Made by a program: the position numbers and the translations under genes
Notes under the pieces: model-generated
The model's database searches: none
What the model saw: only the letters and a program-made list of their open reading frames with translations
What the model was told of the DNA's origin: nothing
Shown here: in pieces, positions 52,019 to 60,494 of the stretch
Position numbering within the stretch: position 1 is the stretch's first letter
Layout: each line of letters begins with the position of its first letter
Assembly (NCBI GenBank): GCA_050949865.1
Contig: JBMNGN010000004.1
Coordinates: 1 to 64,000, forward strand
Length of the DNA stretch: 64,000 nt
DNA from: JBMNGN01 sp050949865
GTDB lineage: Bacteria; Bacillota; Syntrophomonadia; Syntrophomonadales; Syntrophomonadaceae
Direction: 5' to 3'

Positions 52019-52267
52019 TAATTTATTCACCTCCTTATAGGCGTTCTTGGTTTTCATCACCCGTTTATTATTCTCACCATCGTCAGTTAAGACTATTCCA
52101 TATCCAGTATTTCAGTTCTTTCCCATTAATTTTCATTAATAATCCTGTAGCACCAGGGCAGTATATATATAGTTATTGACGGGGAGTGAGAAACCCTGAA
52201 AATTTATCGCCGCGGAGCAGGCAAGCAATCGGGGGAAGAGCCGAAATCTGATGCTCAAGACCGTAAA

Positions 52268-53752
52268 TTGCCCGAATCGCTGGATGCCAAAATCGAACTT
52301 CTTAAACCGAAGGTAGAAAAGAACGAAGATATTATACTGCGATTTTTTTATATTAAAAAAGTAGGGATAAAAGGCGCGGTAATATATCTTGACGGGGTAA
52401 ATGACCCGCAGGCCCTGCATCAACACGTATTAAGGCCTTTGATCATTGATGACGGCCAGCAGGAGCCTCCAGCCGAAAGCCAGGTGAAATCAATAGATTA
52501 CCTGGCGGAACATTGCTTGAGCGCTAGCAAAATTCAGAAAACCGATCGGCTTATGCCTTTAATATCCAGCATTTTTGATGGTTTGCTGGTGGTCATAGCG
52601 GATGGGTTCACCGAGGCCTTGATCATCGATATCCACGGAGGGCAAACCCGGGCCAACGAGGAGCCCCCGGCAGAAAAAGCCTACCGCGGGCCTCGCGACG
52701 GATTTATTGAAGTCCTGGACCTGAATATTCCTTTAATCCGCCGCAGAATTAAAGATCCTAACCTGGTAGTGGAGAAAATTACCATAGGCCGGAGAACCCG
52801 GAATAAAGTGGCTATATTATATATTGAAGATATTGCTGATAGGAATATTGTAGACGAAGTCCGGAAACGGATCAGCAGTATAGATATTGATGGGGTTCTG
52901 GCTGTCAGCTATATAGAACAGCTGGTAGAACAGTCCCGTTATTCTCCCTTTCCCCAGGCCAGGCCTACGGAGCGCCCGGATAGAGTAGCGGCCGATTTGC
53001 TGGAAGGCAGGGTAGCGGTACTGTTGGACGGCACCCCGGTAGTCCTCACCCTACCCTCCCTTTTTGTAGAGTTCTTCCAGGCCCCTGAGGATTATTATGA
53101 ACGACCCGTATCGGCTTCGGTTATCAGGTTTCTCAGGTATGTAGCGTTTTTTCTGGCCGTATCCCTACCGGCAATTTATATCTCTTTATTAAGTTATCAT
53201 ATTGAACTCATACCTTTTGAATTGGTGGTTTCTCTGGCCCAAAGCCGTAAAGCGGTTCCCTTTTCCGTAGTTACCGAAGTAGTAATAATGAGCATTATTA
53301 TCCAGCTGATTATTGAAGCTGGTCTTAGGCTGCCCGGCCCGGTGGGCCAGACCATAGGGGTGGTATCCGGAATAGTCTTGGGACAGGCAGCGATTTCATC
53401 CAACCTGGCCAGTCCCGGCATGGTTATAGTTATTTCCGTAACCACCATCGCTACGTTTACCCTGTCCTCCCCAAGTTTAGTTCTTACGGTGCGGGTTTTA
53501 CAGTTTCCCATGGTATTGCTGGCAACGACCCTGGGGATTTTCGGCACCTCAGTAGGCTGGTTCCTTATACTATTTCACCTTATCAGTCTGGAGAGCGTAG
53601 GGATTCCTTATCTTTCGCCCATTGCTCCTACCCGGTACCAGGATTTGAAGGATACCTTCATACGCACCTTTATGCAAAACATGATAACCCGTCCGGTTTC
53701 TATCCCGGGCAAAAATAAAGTACGTTATAGGCCGTCCGGGGGTGAATCTTGA
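52268..53752 (+). CDS. gerAA: Spore germination protein GerA family (A subunit), at least 494 aa
   Basis: Inner-membrane A subunit of the Ger(x) nutrient receptor. The N-terminal soluble domain (~1-280) has VIYLDGVNDPQALHQHVLRPLI, RGPRDGFIEVLDLNIPLIRRRIKDPNL and GRVAVLLDGTPVVLTLPSLF. The membrane domain follows with about five to six helices (VIRFLRYVAFFLAVSLPAIYISLL, RLPGPVGQTIGVVSGIVLGQAA). TTG at 52268 is the first conventional start, but the frame is open for 23 more codons (KIYRRGAGKQSGEEPKS) to a CTG behind GGGGAG. A CTG start at about 52196 may be the real one. B and C genes follow with overlaps. Confidence 0.93.
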   Translation: MPESLDAKIELLKPKVEKNEDIILRFFYIKKVGIKGAVIYLDGVNDPQALHQHVLRPLIIDDGQQEPPAESQVKSIDYLAEHCLSASKIQKTDRLMPLISSIFDGLLVVIADGFTEALIIDIHGGQTRANEEPPAEKAYRGPRDGFIEVLDLNIPLIRRRIKDPNLVVEKITIGRRTRNKVAILYIEDIADRNIVDEVRKRISSIDIDGVLAVSYIEQLVEQSRYSPFPQARPTERPDRVAADLLEGRVAVLLDGTPVVLTLPSLFVEFFQAPEDYYERPVSASVIRFLRYVAFFLAVSLPAIYISLLSYHIELIPFELVVSLAQSRKAVPFSVVTEVVIMSIIIQLIIEAGLRLPGPVGQTIGVVSGIVLGQAAISSNLASPGMVIVISVTTIATFTLSSPSLVLTVRVLQFPMVLLATTLGIFGTSVGWFLILFHLISLESVGIPYLSPIAPTRYQDLKDTFIRTFMQNMITRPVSIPGKNKVRYRPSGGES

Positions 53753-54846
53753 TGCTTCAGCCAAATGCCTTCCGAATTACTGCCAAGCAATTGATTTTCG
53801 TTATAATCGGAGCCCAGGTGGGAACAGGATTCTTCAGTTTACCGCGTATCGCCAGCCAACATGCGAATCAGAACGCTTGGATATCGGTCCTACTCGGGGC
53901 AATCATGCCCTTATTGACGCTGTTCCTAATTGAAAGGGTATTACGCCCTTATCCTGAATCCAATCTGGTGGAAGTAGCGAAAAAGCTATTAGGGAAATGG
54001 CTCGGTTCCCTGGTAGTGGTTATACTAATCCTTCACTTTGTTTTTTACGCTTCCGTGGTGATCAGGATATTTGCAGAAATGGTATCGGTCTTTATGCTTC
54101 CCCAAACCCCTACCGGAGTAATTACTTTCATGATTCTGATTACCGGTGTTTATGTGATTATTAAAGGAGCCAAGATAGCTGGTCGGGCCAATGAAATACT
54201 TTTTTATATTTCCCTTTTTACTATTGCACTCATAATTACTACCGTTTCTGCGGGGGAACTTACCAATTTACTGCCGGTGGGTCAAGTCAGTCCAGCCGCG
54301 CTATTCAAAGGAACCATTAATACCATGTACTCGTATGCAGGGATAGAAGTATTGGTAGTATACTATTTTTTTACCAACCAGAAAGACCAGGTTTTTCGTT
54401 CAGGTATGATCGCTATTTTAGTAACAGTGGTTACCTATCTCATCGTAACCCTGGCCGCCCTGCTGGTCTTTGGTGCTGAATACATGCAAAACTTTATATG
54501 GCCGGTTTTAAACCTGCTCAAGGTGATAGAATTTGATGTTTTTCACCGCCTGGAGTTTTTATTGCTGGCTACCTGGCTGGGTATAGCGATTAGACCAAGT
54601 CTTAACCTGGGACTGGCTGCCAATGTTCTCATCGTACATATACTCAAATTAGACCTGCTGCAGCATTATCCCATCGTCACAGCCATAGTGCCGATTATAA
54701 TCTTTGTAATCGCCAGTATTCCCCAGAATACTGCGGAGGTATTCGTAATGGCCAGTTATGCAGGATACGCATCTCTAATAGGAGTATTGGTTCCGGCGGT
54801 TCTATATATTGCCCTTCTCATTAGGGGAAAAGAGGTTGGAGCATGA
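53749..54846 (+). CDS. gerAB: Spore germination permease GerB family (B subunit), 365 aa
   Basis: APC-superfamily protein with about ten transmembrane helices. The N-terminus AFRITAKQLIFVIIGAQVGTGFFSLPR is characteristic of GerAB. This subunit binds the germinant in characterised receptors. The gene overlaps gerAA by four bases and gerAC by four bases, so the three are translated as a set. The specificity is unknown. Confidence 0.93.
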   Translation: MMLQPNAFRITAKQLIFVIIGAQVGTGFFSLPRIASQHANQNAWISVLLGAIMPLLTLFLIERVLRPYPESNLVEVAKKLLGKWLGSLVVVILILHFVFYASVVIRIFAEMVSVFMLPQTPTGVITFMILITGVYVIIKGAKIAGRANEILFYISLFTIALIITTVSAGELTNLLPVGQVSPAALFKGTINTMYSYAGIEVLVVYYFFTNQKDQVFRSGMIAILVTVVTYLIVTLAALLVFGAEYMQNFIWPVLNLLKVIEFDVFHRLEFLLLATWLGIAIRPSLNLGLAANVLIVHILKLDLLQHYPIVTAIVPIIIFVIASIPQNTAEVFVMASYAGYASLIGVLVPAVLYIALLIRGKEVGA

Positions 54847-55952
54847 AACAAGCAGCAATTAGCACTATATTAATAATCTGCCTTTTAAGTAATACAGGCT
54901 GCTGGGATTACCGCGACCTGGAAAGCCAGAACATTCCTTTTGTAGCCGCATTTGATTCAGCTGATGGAAAACCAGAGCAGTTCATAGCTTCTGCTTTATC
55001 TCCCAACCTGGATCCGGAGACCAAGGGGCAAGTCCAGTTGATTTCCCTGCAAACACCTCTGGCTGGGGAGTATAGAGGCAACCATGCCCATTACTCCCCA
55101 GAATTGTATAACCCCGGACTTATTCAAGCCTATCTTTTGGGAGAGGGTTTTGCCCGCTCCGGCCGTTATTCAGATGTGGTCGATTCGACAGAACGCAGTG
55201 CCCTCATTTCAAGCACAGTCGAACTTGCAGTGGTTGAAGGAAAAGCTACTGAGTTATTAAAACAAAGGCCTGAAGACTACTCCAATATAGGTCTATACAT
55301 CATTAACCAGCTCTCAAATGCCCAGAGGCATTCTTTTCTGCCTACCATCAGCCTGCACAAATTTCTCACCAACACGATGGCCGGAAGAAATCCCATCCTT
55401 CCTACTATGCGCCTCATGGAAGATGCCGCGAAATTATCGGGAATAGCCATATTTAATAAGTTTAAAATGGTGGATAAAATATCTATCGAAGAAGCCAGAA
55501 CCTTGTGTTTTCTGCGCGGAATTAAAGGCCAGGGAATTATAGGCTACAAAACCAAAACAAATGGAGAAACTGTGGACAAGGGCAGCGTACGAGTTCAAAA
55601 TTCCCGCAAGGTTAAAGTTACCCGCCGGGATAATCGTTATTTTTTTGATATAACCATAAGGCTGAAAGGATCCCTAGTAGAATGCACACAGCATTGTAAT
55701 TTCTTGCAGGATCCGGAAAAGCTGAAGGAAATTGAGGACCAGGTGGCTTCCACTGTGACCAGAGACGCTTACCGGTTTATAGAGAAAATGCAGGACCAGT
55801 ATGGTTTTGATTGCCTGGATCTTAACCGGTACGCCTTGGCCAAATGGCGAGCCGAATTAGAAGATACCATCGATGACCCGAGATTCATAAAAAATGCTAC
55901 TATTAGGGTTAAGGTTAAGGTTAAAATTCAGTGTATCGGAGAATCCACTTAA
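54843..55952 (+). CDS. gerAC: Spore germination lipoprotein GerC family (C subunit), 369 aa
   Basis: Signal peptide with lipobox SNTGC (Cys at ~19), followed by WDYRDLESQNIPFVAAFD, the standard Ger(x)C opening (GCWDxxEl). The three-domain body ends in ECTQHCNFLQDPEKLKEIEDQV and KWRAELEDTIDDPRF near the C-terminus. It completes a gerA/B/C operon, direct evidence that the host makes endospores. The terminal residues VKVKVKIQCIGES are typical. Confidence 0.93.
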   Translation: MKQAAISTILIICLLSNTGCWDYRDLESQNIPFVAAFDSADGKPEQFIASALSPNLDPETKGQVQLISLQTPLAGEYRGNHAHYSPELYNPGLIQAYLLGEGFARSGRYSDVVDSTERSALISSTVELAVVEGKATELLKQRPEDYSNIGLYIINQLSNAQRHSFLPTISLHKFLTNTMAGRNPILPTMRLMEDAAKLSGIAIFNKFKMVDKISIEEARTLCFLRGIKGQGIIGYKTKTNGETVDKGSVRVQNSRKVKVTRRDNRYFFDITIRLKGSLVECTQHCNFLQDPEKLKEIEDQVASTVTRDAYRFIEKMQDQYGFDCLDLNRYALAKWRAELEDTIDDPRFIKNATIRVKVKVKIQCIGEST

Positions 55953-56241
55953 GGGATATAACGGAAGGGCCTGGGCACATTGGGGCCAAAAGCAAAACCA
56001 TGAGTGCCTGAAGCTAAGCATCCTCACCCAGCTCGCCTCTACCATACTTTCCATTTAAACCACAATAATACCAAGGGGGCTGCACTGGGAGCTAATCGGC
56101 AAACAGCTTTGTCCCCCTTAATTATTCTGCAGTCTTTGCTTCCCAAGCGAATGTACCCTTGGGTACAAGCTTTGCCTTTTTATTTTTTAATGTTCTAAAA
56201 TTGTTTTAACTGCATCCATTATGGAGGAGGATTTCATAAAC

Positions 56242-56952
56242 ATGAAATGTAAACTAGTAGTTTTTTTATTCTTCACCGTATTAGCCGGGTTCTTTATTAT
56301 GGCTCCTGCTGATGATGCCCAGGCTTACCTGGGAGACAGGGTACTTAAACTGCACATGCAAGGTTATGATGTACAGCAACTGCAAAAAGATTTGAATTAT
56401 TTGGGCTACCAGGCCGGCACCGTTGATGGTATATTTGGTTCACAGACCTTAAAAGCGGTTAAGGAATTTCAATCGCGGAACGGCTTATCGGTTGATGGCA
56501 TTGTCGGAAGGCAAACGGCTCTTGCTATAATTAATCAGGTTAGCACTCCGGCTACAGCTGTGCCAGGCAGTAATGTATCCCGTGGTTTTCTTTCCAACCT
56601 TACCCAGGATCTGAATTATCTGGCCAGACTGGTTTACGGGGAAGCAAGAGGCGAATCATTTGAAGGCCAGGTAGCAGTAGCCGCGGTGGTATTAAACCGG
56701 GTGCGCTCCTCAGGCTTTGGGAATACGATCCGGTCGGTGATCTTTGAACCAGGGGCCTTTACGGCGGTAAGTGACAAACAGTATTACCTGCCACCTGATT
56801 CCACTGCATATAAAGCGGCCCAGGCAGCTTTAAACGGATGGGACCCAACCGGTGGCGCTCTTTATTATTGGAACCCGAAAACTGCGACCAGCAAGTGGGT
56901 TTGGACCAGAAACATAATCAACAAGATCGGCAACCATGTATTTGCAATTTAA
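56242..56952 (+). CDS. sleB: Spore cortex-lytic enzyme SleB, 236 aa
   Basis: Germination transglycosylase that cuts cortex peptidoglycan. The start at 56242 (MKCKLVVFLFF) follows GGAGGAGGATTTC. Signal peptide to about AQA-YLG. PG_binding_1 domain (~45-98; YDVQQLQKDLNYLGYQAGTVDGIFG, AVKEFQSRNGLSVDGIVG). Hydrolase_2 catalytic domain (~130-236; LARLVYGEARGESFEGQVAVAAVVLNRV with the catalytic Glu, ending GALYYWNPKTATSKWVWTR). No ypeB gene follows, unlike in Bacillus. It lies 290 bases after gerAC and may have its own forespore promoter; a GTACCC-GGGTAC hairpin with a T-rich tail (~56153-56180) separates them. Confidence 0.94.
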   Translation: MKCKLVVFLFFTVLAGFFIMAPADDAQAYLGDRVLKLHMQGYDVQQLQKDLNYLGYQAGTVDGIFGSQTLKAVKEFQSRNGLSVDGIVGRQTALAIINQVSTPATAVPGSNVSRGFLSNLTQDLNYLARLVYGEARGESFEGQVAVAAVVLNRVRSSGFGNTIRSVIFEPGAFTAVSDKQYYLPPDSTAYKAAQAALNGWDPTGGALYYWNPKTATSKWVWTRNIINKIGNHVFAI

Positions 56953-56954
56953 AG

Positions 56955-57022
56955 AGTGACATGGGGAGGGACGGACTTTAGGGTGAGGGCGACAAAAGAA
57001 CCTCCCCGTGTCCCCATGTCAC
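56955..57022. repeat. Dispersed GTGACA...GTCACC repeat, copy 4, with perfect inverted ends
   Basis: GTGACATGGGGA at the left end and TCCCCATGTCAC at the right end are exact inverted repeats enclosing ~45 bases. It lies between two convergent genes, so it could act as a terminator; the form is that of a very small non-autonomous element. Confidence 0.75.
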
Positions 57023-57028
57023 CACATG

Positions 57029-57862
57029 TTACCTTTCCTGCCTTTTGGCGACTTTTTCCGTTAATCGGTCCAGCAGTATGGCTAAAATGACTATGCTTAA
57101 GCCGCCCACGGTTCCCATACCGATATCCAGAGTCTGCATGGAGCGCAGGACTACTAAACCCAATCCACCAGCCCCGATCATAGACGCAATAACCGTCATA
57201 GCCAATGACATCATAATACACTGGTTGACTCCGGCCATAATGGTAGGCATGGCTAACGGCAGCTGGACATCGAGCAGGGTTTGCCACCTGCTGGAACCAA
57301 AGGACCGGGCAGCTTCCACCATTTCTTTAGATACTTCTCTAATTCCCAGGTTGGTTAACCGGATAGCAGGAGGCATAGCGAATATCATAGTTGCTGCCAA
57401 AGCAGCTACTTTGCCCATACCGAAGAACATGACTGCGGGTATTAAATAAACGAAACTGGGAAGGGTCTGCATAAAATCAAGAATAGGGCGGATTATCTTT
57501 TCCGCAGTCTGGCTTTGCGAAGCCAGTATCCCTACCGGTATGCCAAATAATAATGATACGGCGGTTCCAGACAAGGCCAGGGCAATAGTTGCCATGGTTT
57601 CTTCCCACACTTCCATCCCAAAAGTGGCCAGGAGTCCTATAACGGCGAAAAGGGCCAAATTCCTGCCCGCTATCCACCATACCAGCAAACCAGCAATAAT
57701 GATAATAACGGCCTCAGGCGGCCATAGCAGCAGGTCCTCAAATTTATTAATGAGGATTTCCAGAAACCGGCTAAGTGACCGCATAGTGGGGCTGATATGA
57801 TAGCTTACTGCCTCAAAAGCTACATTAACCCAGTCTGCTAATGGAATTACAAAATCAACCAT
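57029..57862 (-). CDS. opuAB: Glycine betaine/proline ABC transporter permease (OpuAB/ProW), 277 aa
   Basis: Start at 57862 (MVDFVIPLADWVN); upstream codons overlap the ATPase gene. Polytopic BPD_transp_1 permease with the family-specific N-terminus (LADWVNVAFEAVSYHISPTMRSLSRFLEILI), helices GLLATFGMEVWEETMATIALALSGTAVSLL and the EAA-loop EAARSFGSSRWQTLLDVQLPLAMPTIMAGVNQ. Third gene of the opuA operon under a c-di-AMP riboswitch. Confidence 0.93.
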   Translation of the reverse strand: MVDFVIPLADWVNVAFEAVSYHISPTMRSLSRFLEILINKFEDLLLWPPEAVIIIIAGLLVWWIAGRNLALFAVIGLLATFGMEVWEETMATIALALSGTAVSLLFGIPVGILASQSQTAEKIIRPILDFMQTLPSFVYLIPAVMFFGMGKVAALAATMIFAMPPAIRLTNLGIREVSKEMVEAARSFGSSRWQTLLDVQLPLAMPTIMAGVNQCIMMSLAMTVIASMIGAGGLGLVVLRSMQTLDIGMGTVGGLSIVILAILLDRLTEKVAKRQER

Positions 57863-59045
57863 TGGCCACCCCCCTTTCTGCCAGTTTAGCCATGACCGAG
57901 CCCCGGACAATAGCCCCTAACAGTTTATCCTTTTCATCAACTACTGCCAGGGGAAGGTTGGTCCTGGATAATTGACTAAACAGGTCTTTCAGCAGGGTTC
58001 CGGGAAGTACTTTCCCAATCTCCCGTTTCATTATTTCACCCAAATCCATATTATTATTAGCTGCTCCCAGCGCATCCTCGGCCATAACCAGACCCAGAAG
58101 CCGTAATTCGCTATCGACTACGAATACACTGGAGATTCCGTTTTCCTGCATATTACGCAATGCTACCCGGGGACCGTCTTTGGGGTAGGTTACCATGAAC
58201 GGGGTTTTCATCACCATCTCTGCAGTCAGTACCCGGGAGCGGTCTACATCTTCCACAAACTTCTCCACATACTGGGTTTTAGGAGACATAAGGATCTCTT
58301 CCGGGGTCCCGATTTGGACCACCGCCCCGTCTTTCATCAATGCAATGCGATCTCCTATTTTCAAAGCTTCATCCAGGTCATGGGTAATAAAGACCATAGT
58401 CCGGTGCATCTTGCTCTGCAACTGAATTAATTCATTTTGCATTTCTTTTCTGATCAACGGATCGAGGGCACTGAATGCCTCGTCCATCAACAGAATATCC
58501 GGTTCGGTTGCCAGAGCCCTAGCTAACCCGACCCGCTGTTTCATTCCTCCACTCAGGTGGATGGGATAGGAGTTCTCCCATCCTTTTAGACCTACCATTT
58601 CCAGAGTTTCATAAGCTTTCCTAGTACGCTCTTTTAGGGTAACTCCCCTAATTTTCAAGCCATAAGCGGCATTTTCCAATACCGTTTTGTGTGGAAACAC
58701 CGCGAAGCTTTGAAAAACCATACTGATCTTATTACGGCGCAGTCTTTGTAAAGCCGGGAAATCCATATTGGTAACGTCATCACCTTCTATGGTCACTCGA
58801 CCAGAGGTAGGATCAATCAGCCGGTTGAGACAGCGTATTAAGGTGGACTTACCACTGCCGGACAGGCCCATTATTACGAAAGTCTCCCCCTCATTTATGG
58901 AAAGGGTAACATCATCTACGGCCACTGTATGGCCGGCTTTTTCCATAATCTGTTTTTTGGTAAACCCCTGGGCTGCCATTTGTAAAGCCTTTTCCGGGTG
59001 CTTACCGAATATTTTGTATAAATTATGGACTTCAATAATACTCAT
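57855..59045 (-). CDS. opuAA: Glycine betaine/proline ABC transporter ATPase with CBS domains (OpuAA/ProV), 396 aa
   Basis: N-terminal ABC ATPase: Walker A MGLSGSGKSTLIRCLNRL, Q-loop VFQSFAVFPHKTVLENAAYG, signature LSGGMKQRVGLARALA, Walker B ILLMDEAFSALDP and H-loop ITHDLDEA. The pre-domain IFGKHPEKALQMAAQGFTKK marks the osmoprotectant subfamily. Two C-terminal CBS domains (~285-390; GISSVFVVDSELRLLGLVMAEDAL, NLPLAVVDEKDKLLGAIVRG) sense ionic strength in OpuA. Overlaps the permease gene by eight bases. Confidence 0.95.
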   Translation of the reverse strand: MSIIEVHNLYKIFGKHPEKALQMAAQGFTKKQIMEKAGHTVAVDDVTLSINEGETFVIMGLSGSGKSTLIRCLNRLIDPTSGRVTIEGDDVTNMDFPALQRLRRNKISMVFQSFAVFPHKTVLENAAYGLKIRGVTLKERTRKAYETLEMVGLKGWENSYPIHLSGGMKQRVGLARALATEPDILLMDEAFSALDPLIRKEMQNELIQLQSKMHRTMVFITHDLDEALKIGDRIALMKDGAVVQIGTPEEILMSPKTQYVEKFVEDVDRSRVLTAEMVMKTPFMVTYPKDGPRVALRNMQENGISSVFVVDSELRLLGLVMAEDALGAANNNMDLGEIMKREIGKVLPGTLLKDLFSQLSRTNLPLAVVDEKDKLLGAIVRGSVMAKLAERGVANG

Positions 59046-59067
59046 GTTTGTCCCCCCCTGATTGAGC

Positions 59068-59928
59068 CTATTTTAACCAGGAATCGATGTCTGAGCGGTG
59101 TTCTTTGATCCATTGGGCTGCCAGTTCTTTTGGGTCTTTCCCGTCTTCTTGATAGGCATAAAGAAATTCTTCCGTATCATCGAGGCTCATCTTGAAATTT
59201 TTGCAGAAATTGTATATATCGGGTGCCTTTTCTTCAAATCCCTGGGCAATACCCCAGTATTCACTATCCAGTTCCCAGTATCCCTTTGGGTCCTCCAAAA
59301 CCTTGACATCATATTTGATCATCATAGTATGGGGCCTCCAGCCTAAAAATAGAACAGGTTGGTTATGTTTAATAGCATGATCCACCTCAGCCATCATTGA
59401 GCTCATGGTTCCTGATACTACTTCCAATTCCAGCCCGTATCCTTTAATTACTTCTTCCGTGACCAGCATCATTCCACACCCGGGTTCCATTCCTACCAGC
59501 TTGCCATTCACTGCCTGCTCATTACCCACTAGATCATCAATAGAATCGATATCTACATATTCCGGCACCAACCATCCAACCGGCGCATCGGAGAAAATTT
59601 CACTTCCCAGTTCATATTGATCCGAGTACTTGTTATGATAGGTCTCATGGATGGAGGGGAGCCATACCCCGGACCAAATATCGATATCACCATTGACCAG
59701 GGACATGAACATAAAACCTACTTCGCCTTCCGTTATTTCAACTTCATAACCTCTTTCTTCCGCAATCTGCTTGGTTATCTCAACGAAGGGCGCTTCGTAA
59801 TCGTAAGGAGCCTTTCCCAGCTTAATGACCGTATTTTGCTCGGAATCGGCGCCACCTGAGCAACCTGCCGCCAGGATGCCCAGCAATAAAATCATAATAA
59901 TTGACGCTATAATATGAGTCTTTTTCAT
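59068..59928 (-). CDS. opuAC: Glycine betaine-binding lipoprotein (OpuAC/ProX), 286 aa
   Basis: Start at 59928 (MKKTHIIASI) behind GAGGAGGTATAAC. Lipoprotein signal with lipobox LAAGC (Cys ~23). Type II periplasmic-binding fold: IKLGKAPYDYEAPFVEITKQI, DIDIWSGVWLPSIHETYHNKY, GWLVPEYVDIDSIDDL and LFLGWRPHTMMIKYDV, where aromatic residues form the betaine cage. First gene of the operon, placed directly downstream of the c-di-AMP riboswitch. Confidence 0.93.
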   Translation of the reverse strand: MKKTHIIASIIMILLLGILAAGCSGGADSEQNTVIKLGKAPYDYEAPFVEITKQIAEERGYEVEITEGEVGFMFMSLVNGDIDIWSGVWLPSIHETYHNKYSDQYELGSEIFSDAPVGWLVPEYVDIDSIDDLVGNEQAVNGKLVGMEPGCGMMLVTEEVIKGYGLELEVVSGTMSSMMAEVDHAIKHNQPVLFLGWRPHTMMIKYDVKVLEDPKGYWELDSEYWGIAQGFEEKAPDIYNFCKNFKMSLDDTEEFLYAYQEDGKDPKELAAQWIKEHRSDIDSWLK

Positions 59929-60126
59929 GTTATACCTCCTCACCTCATAATTGATAGCATTCAGCAATATTGACCCGGCTTAACCTTAATTTCCGGTCCT
60001 GTTTTCTCATTCTAGGTCTTTATTAACATGGCTGATTTCATTGGGTGTAAATCCCCCCTTCCCTATAGGACACCGGGCGATGTCCTTTTCAGGCAACAGA
60101 TACTAATTAAGGAAGGAAGACAAAAA

Positions 60127-60149
60127 GGAGCCGAGAAGAGTTCGGCTCC
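60127..60149 (-). terminator. Riboswitch expression-platform terminator
   Basis: On the minus strand, GGAGCCGAACTCTTCTCGGCTCC is followed by TTTTTGTC. It lies immediately downstream of the c-di-AMP aptamer and ~200 bases before opuAC, so ligand binding can stop transcription. Confidence 0.9.
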
Positions 60150-60159
60150 TATATAACCA

Positions 60160-60305
60160 CATATTCTTCCCCTTTACACGCCTACGAGGTTAGCTGACGG
60201 GTTCGGACTAAGGGTAGCCCTACTAATCCTATGATTAGATTCACCCCATAAATTCGGTTCCCCCGCTCCTATTAATCAGGATTCGGCACCACAGAATAGT
60301 ATCTA
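60160..60305 (-). ncRNA. Cyclic di-AMP riboswitch (ydaO/yuaA class)
   Basis: The minus strand carries the conserved blocks of this aptamer in order: GGAGCGGGGGAACCGAAT, GGGGTGAATC, TAGGGCTACCC, then TCCGAACCCGTCAGCTAACC and CTCGTAGGCG near the 3' end. A terminator follows directly. In known cases c-di-AMP binding turns off K+ and osmolyte uptake and wall-hydrolase genes; here it precedes opuAC-opuAA-opuAB, a matching target. Confidence 0.93.
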
Positions 60306-60447
60306 TTCAATTTTACCTTTGTTGTAGTATAACATATCTTCGTAATTTACCCAAAGGCTATAATCCGCCATATTTTCCCTTGCCGGATGTTTATCCAAAT
60401 CTTAATATCTTGTTAGCTTTTATTACGGAAGGCATGCTCAGATTATC

Positions 60448-60490
60448 CGGGACGTGACGGGAGGACGGTCAGCCCCTTGGCACATGTCCC
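60448..60490. repeat. Dispersed GTGACA...GTCACC repeat, copy 5 (degenerate)
   Basis: GGGACGTGACGGGAGGACGGTCAGCCCCTTGGCACATGTCCCCCT, with the GTGACGGG, GGACGGT and CCCCTTG words of the family. It lies just past the end of the carboxyltransferase gene. Confidence 0.55.
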
Positions 60491-60494
60491 CCTA

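Noticed and set aside
56004..56198. Small plus-strand frame between gerAC and sleB
   Set aside because: No RBS, atypical composition; region better explained as intergenic with a terminator hairpin.
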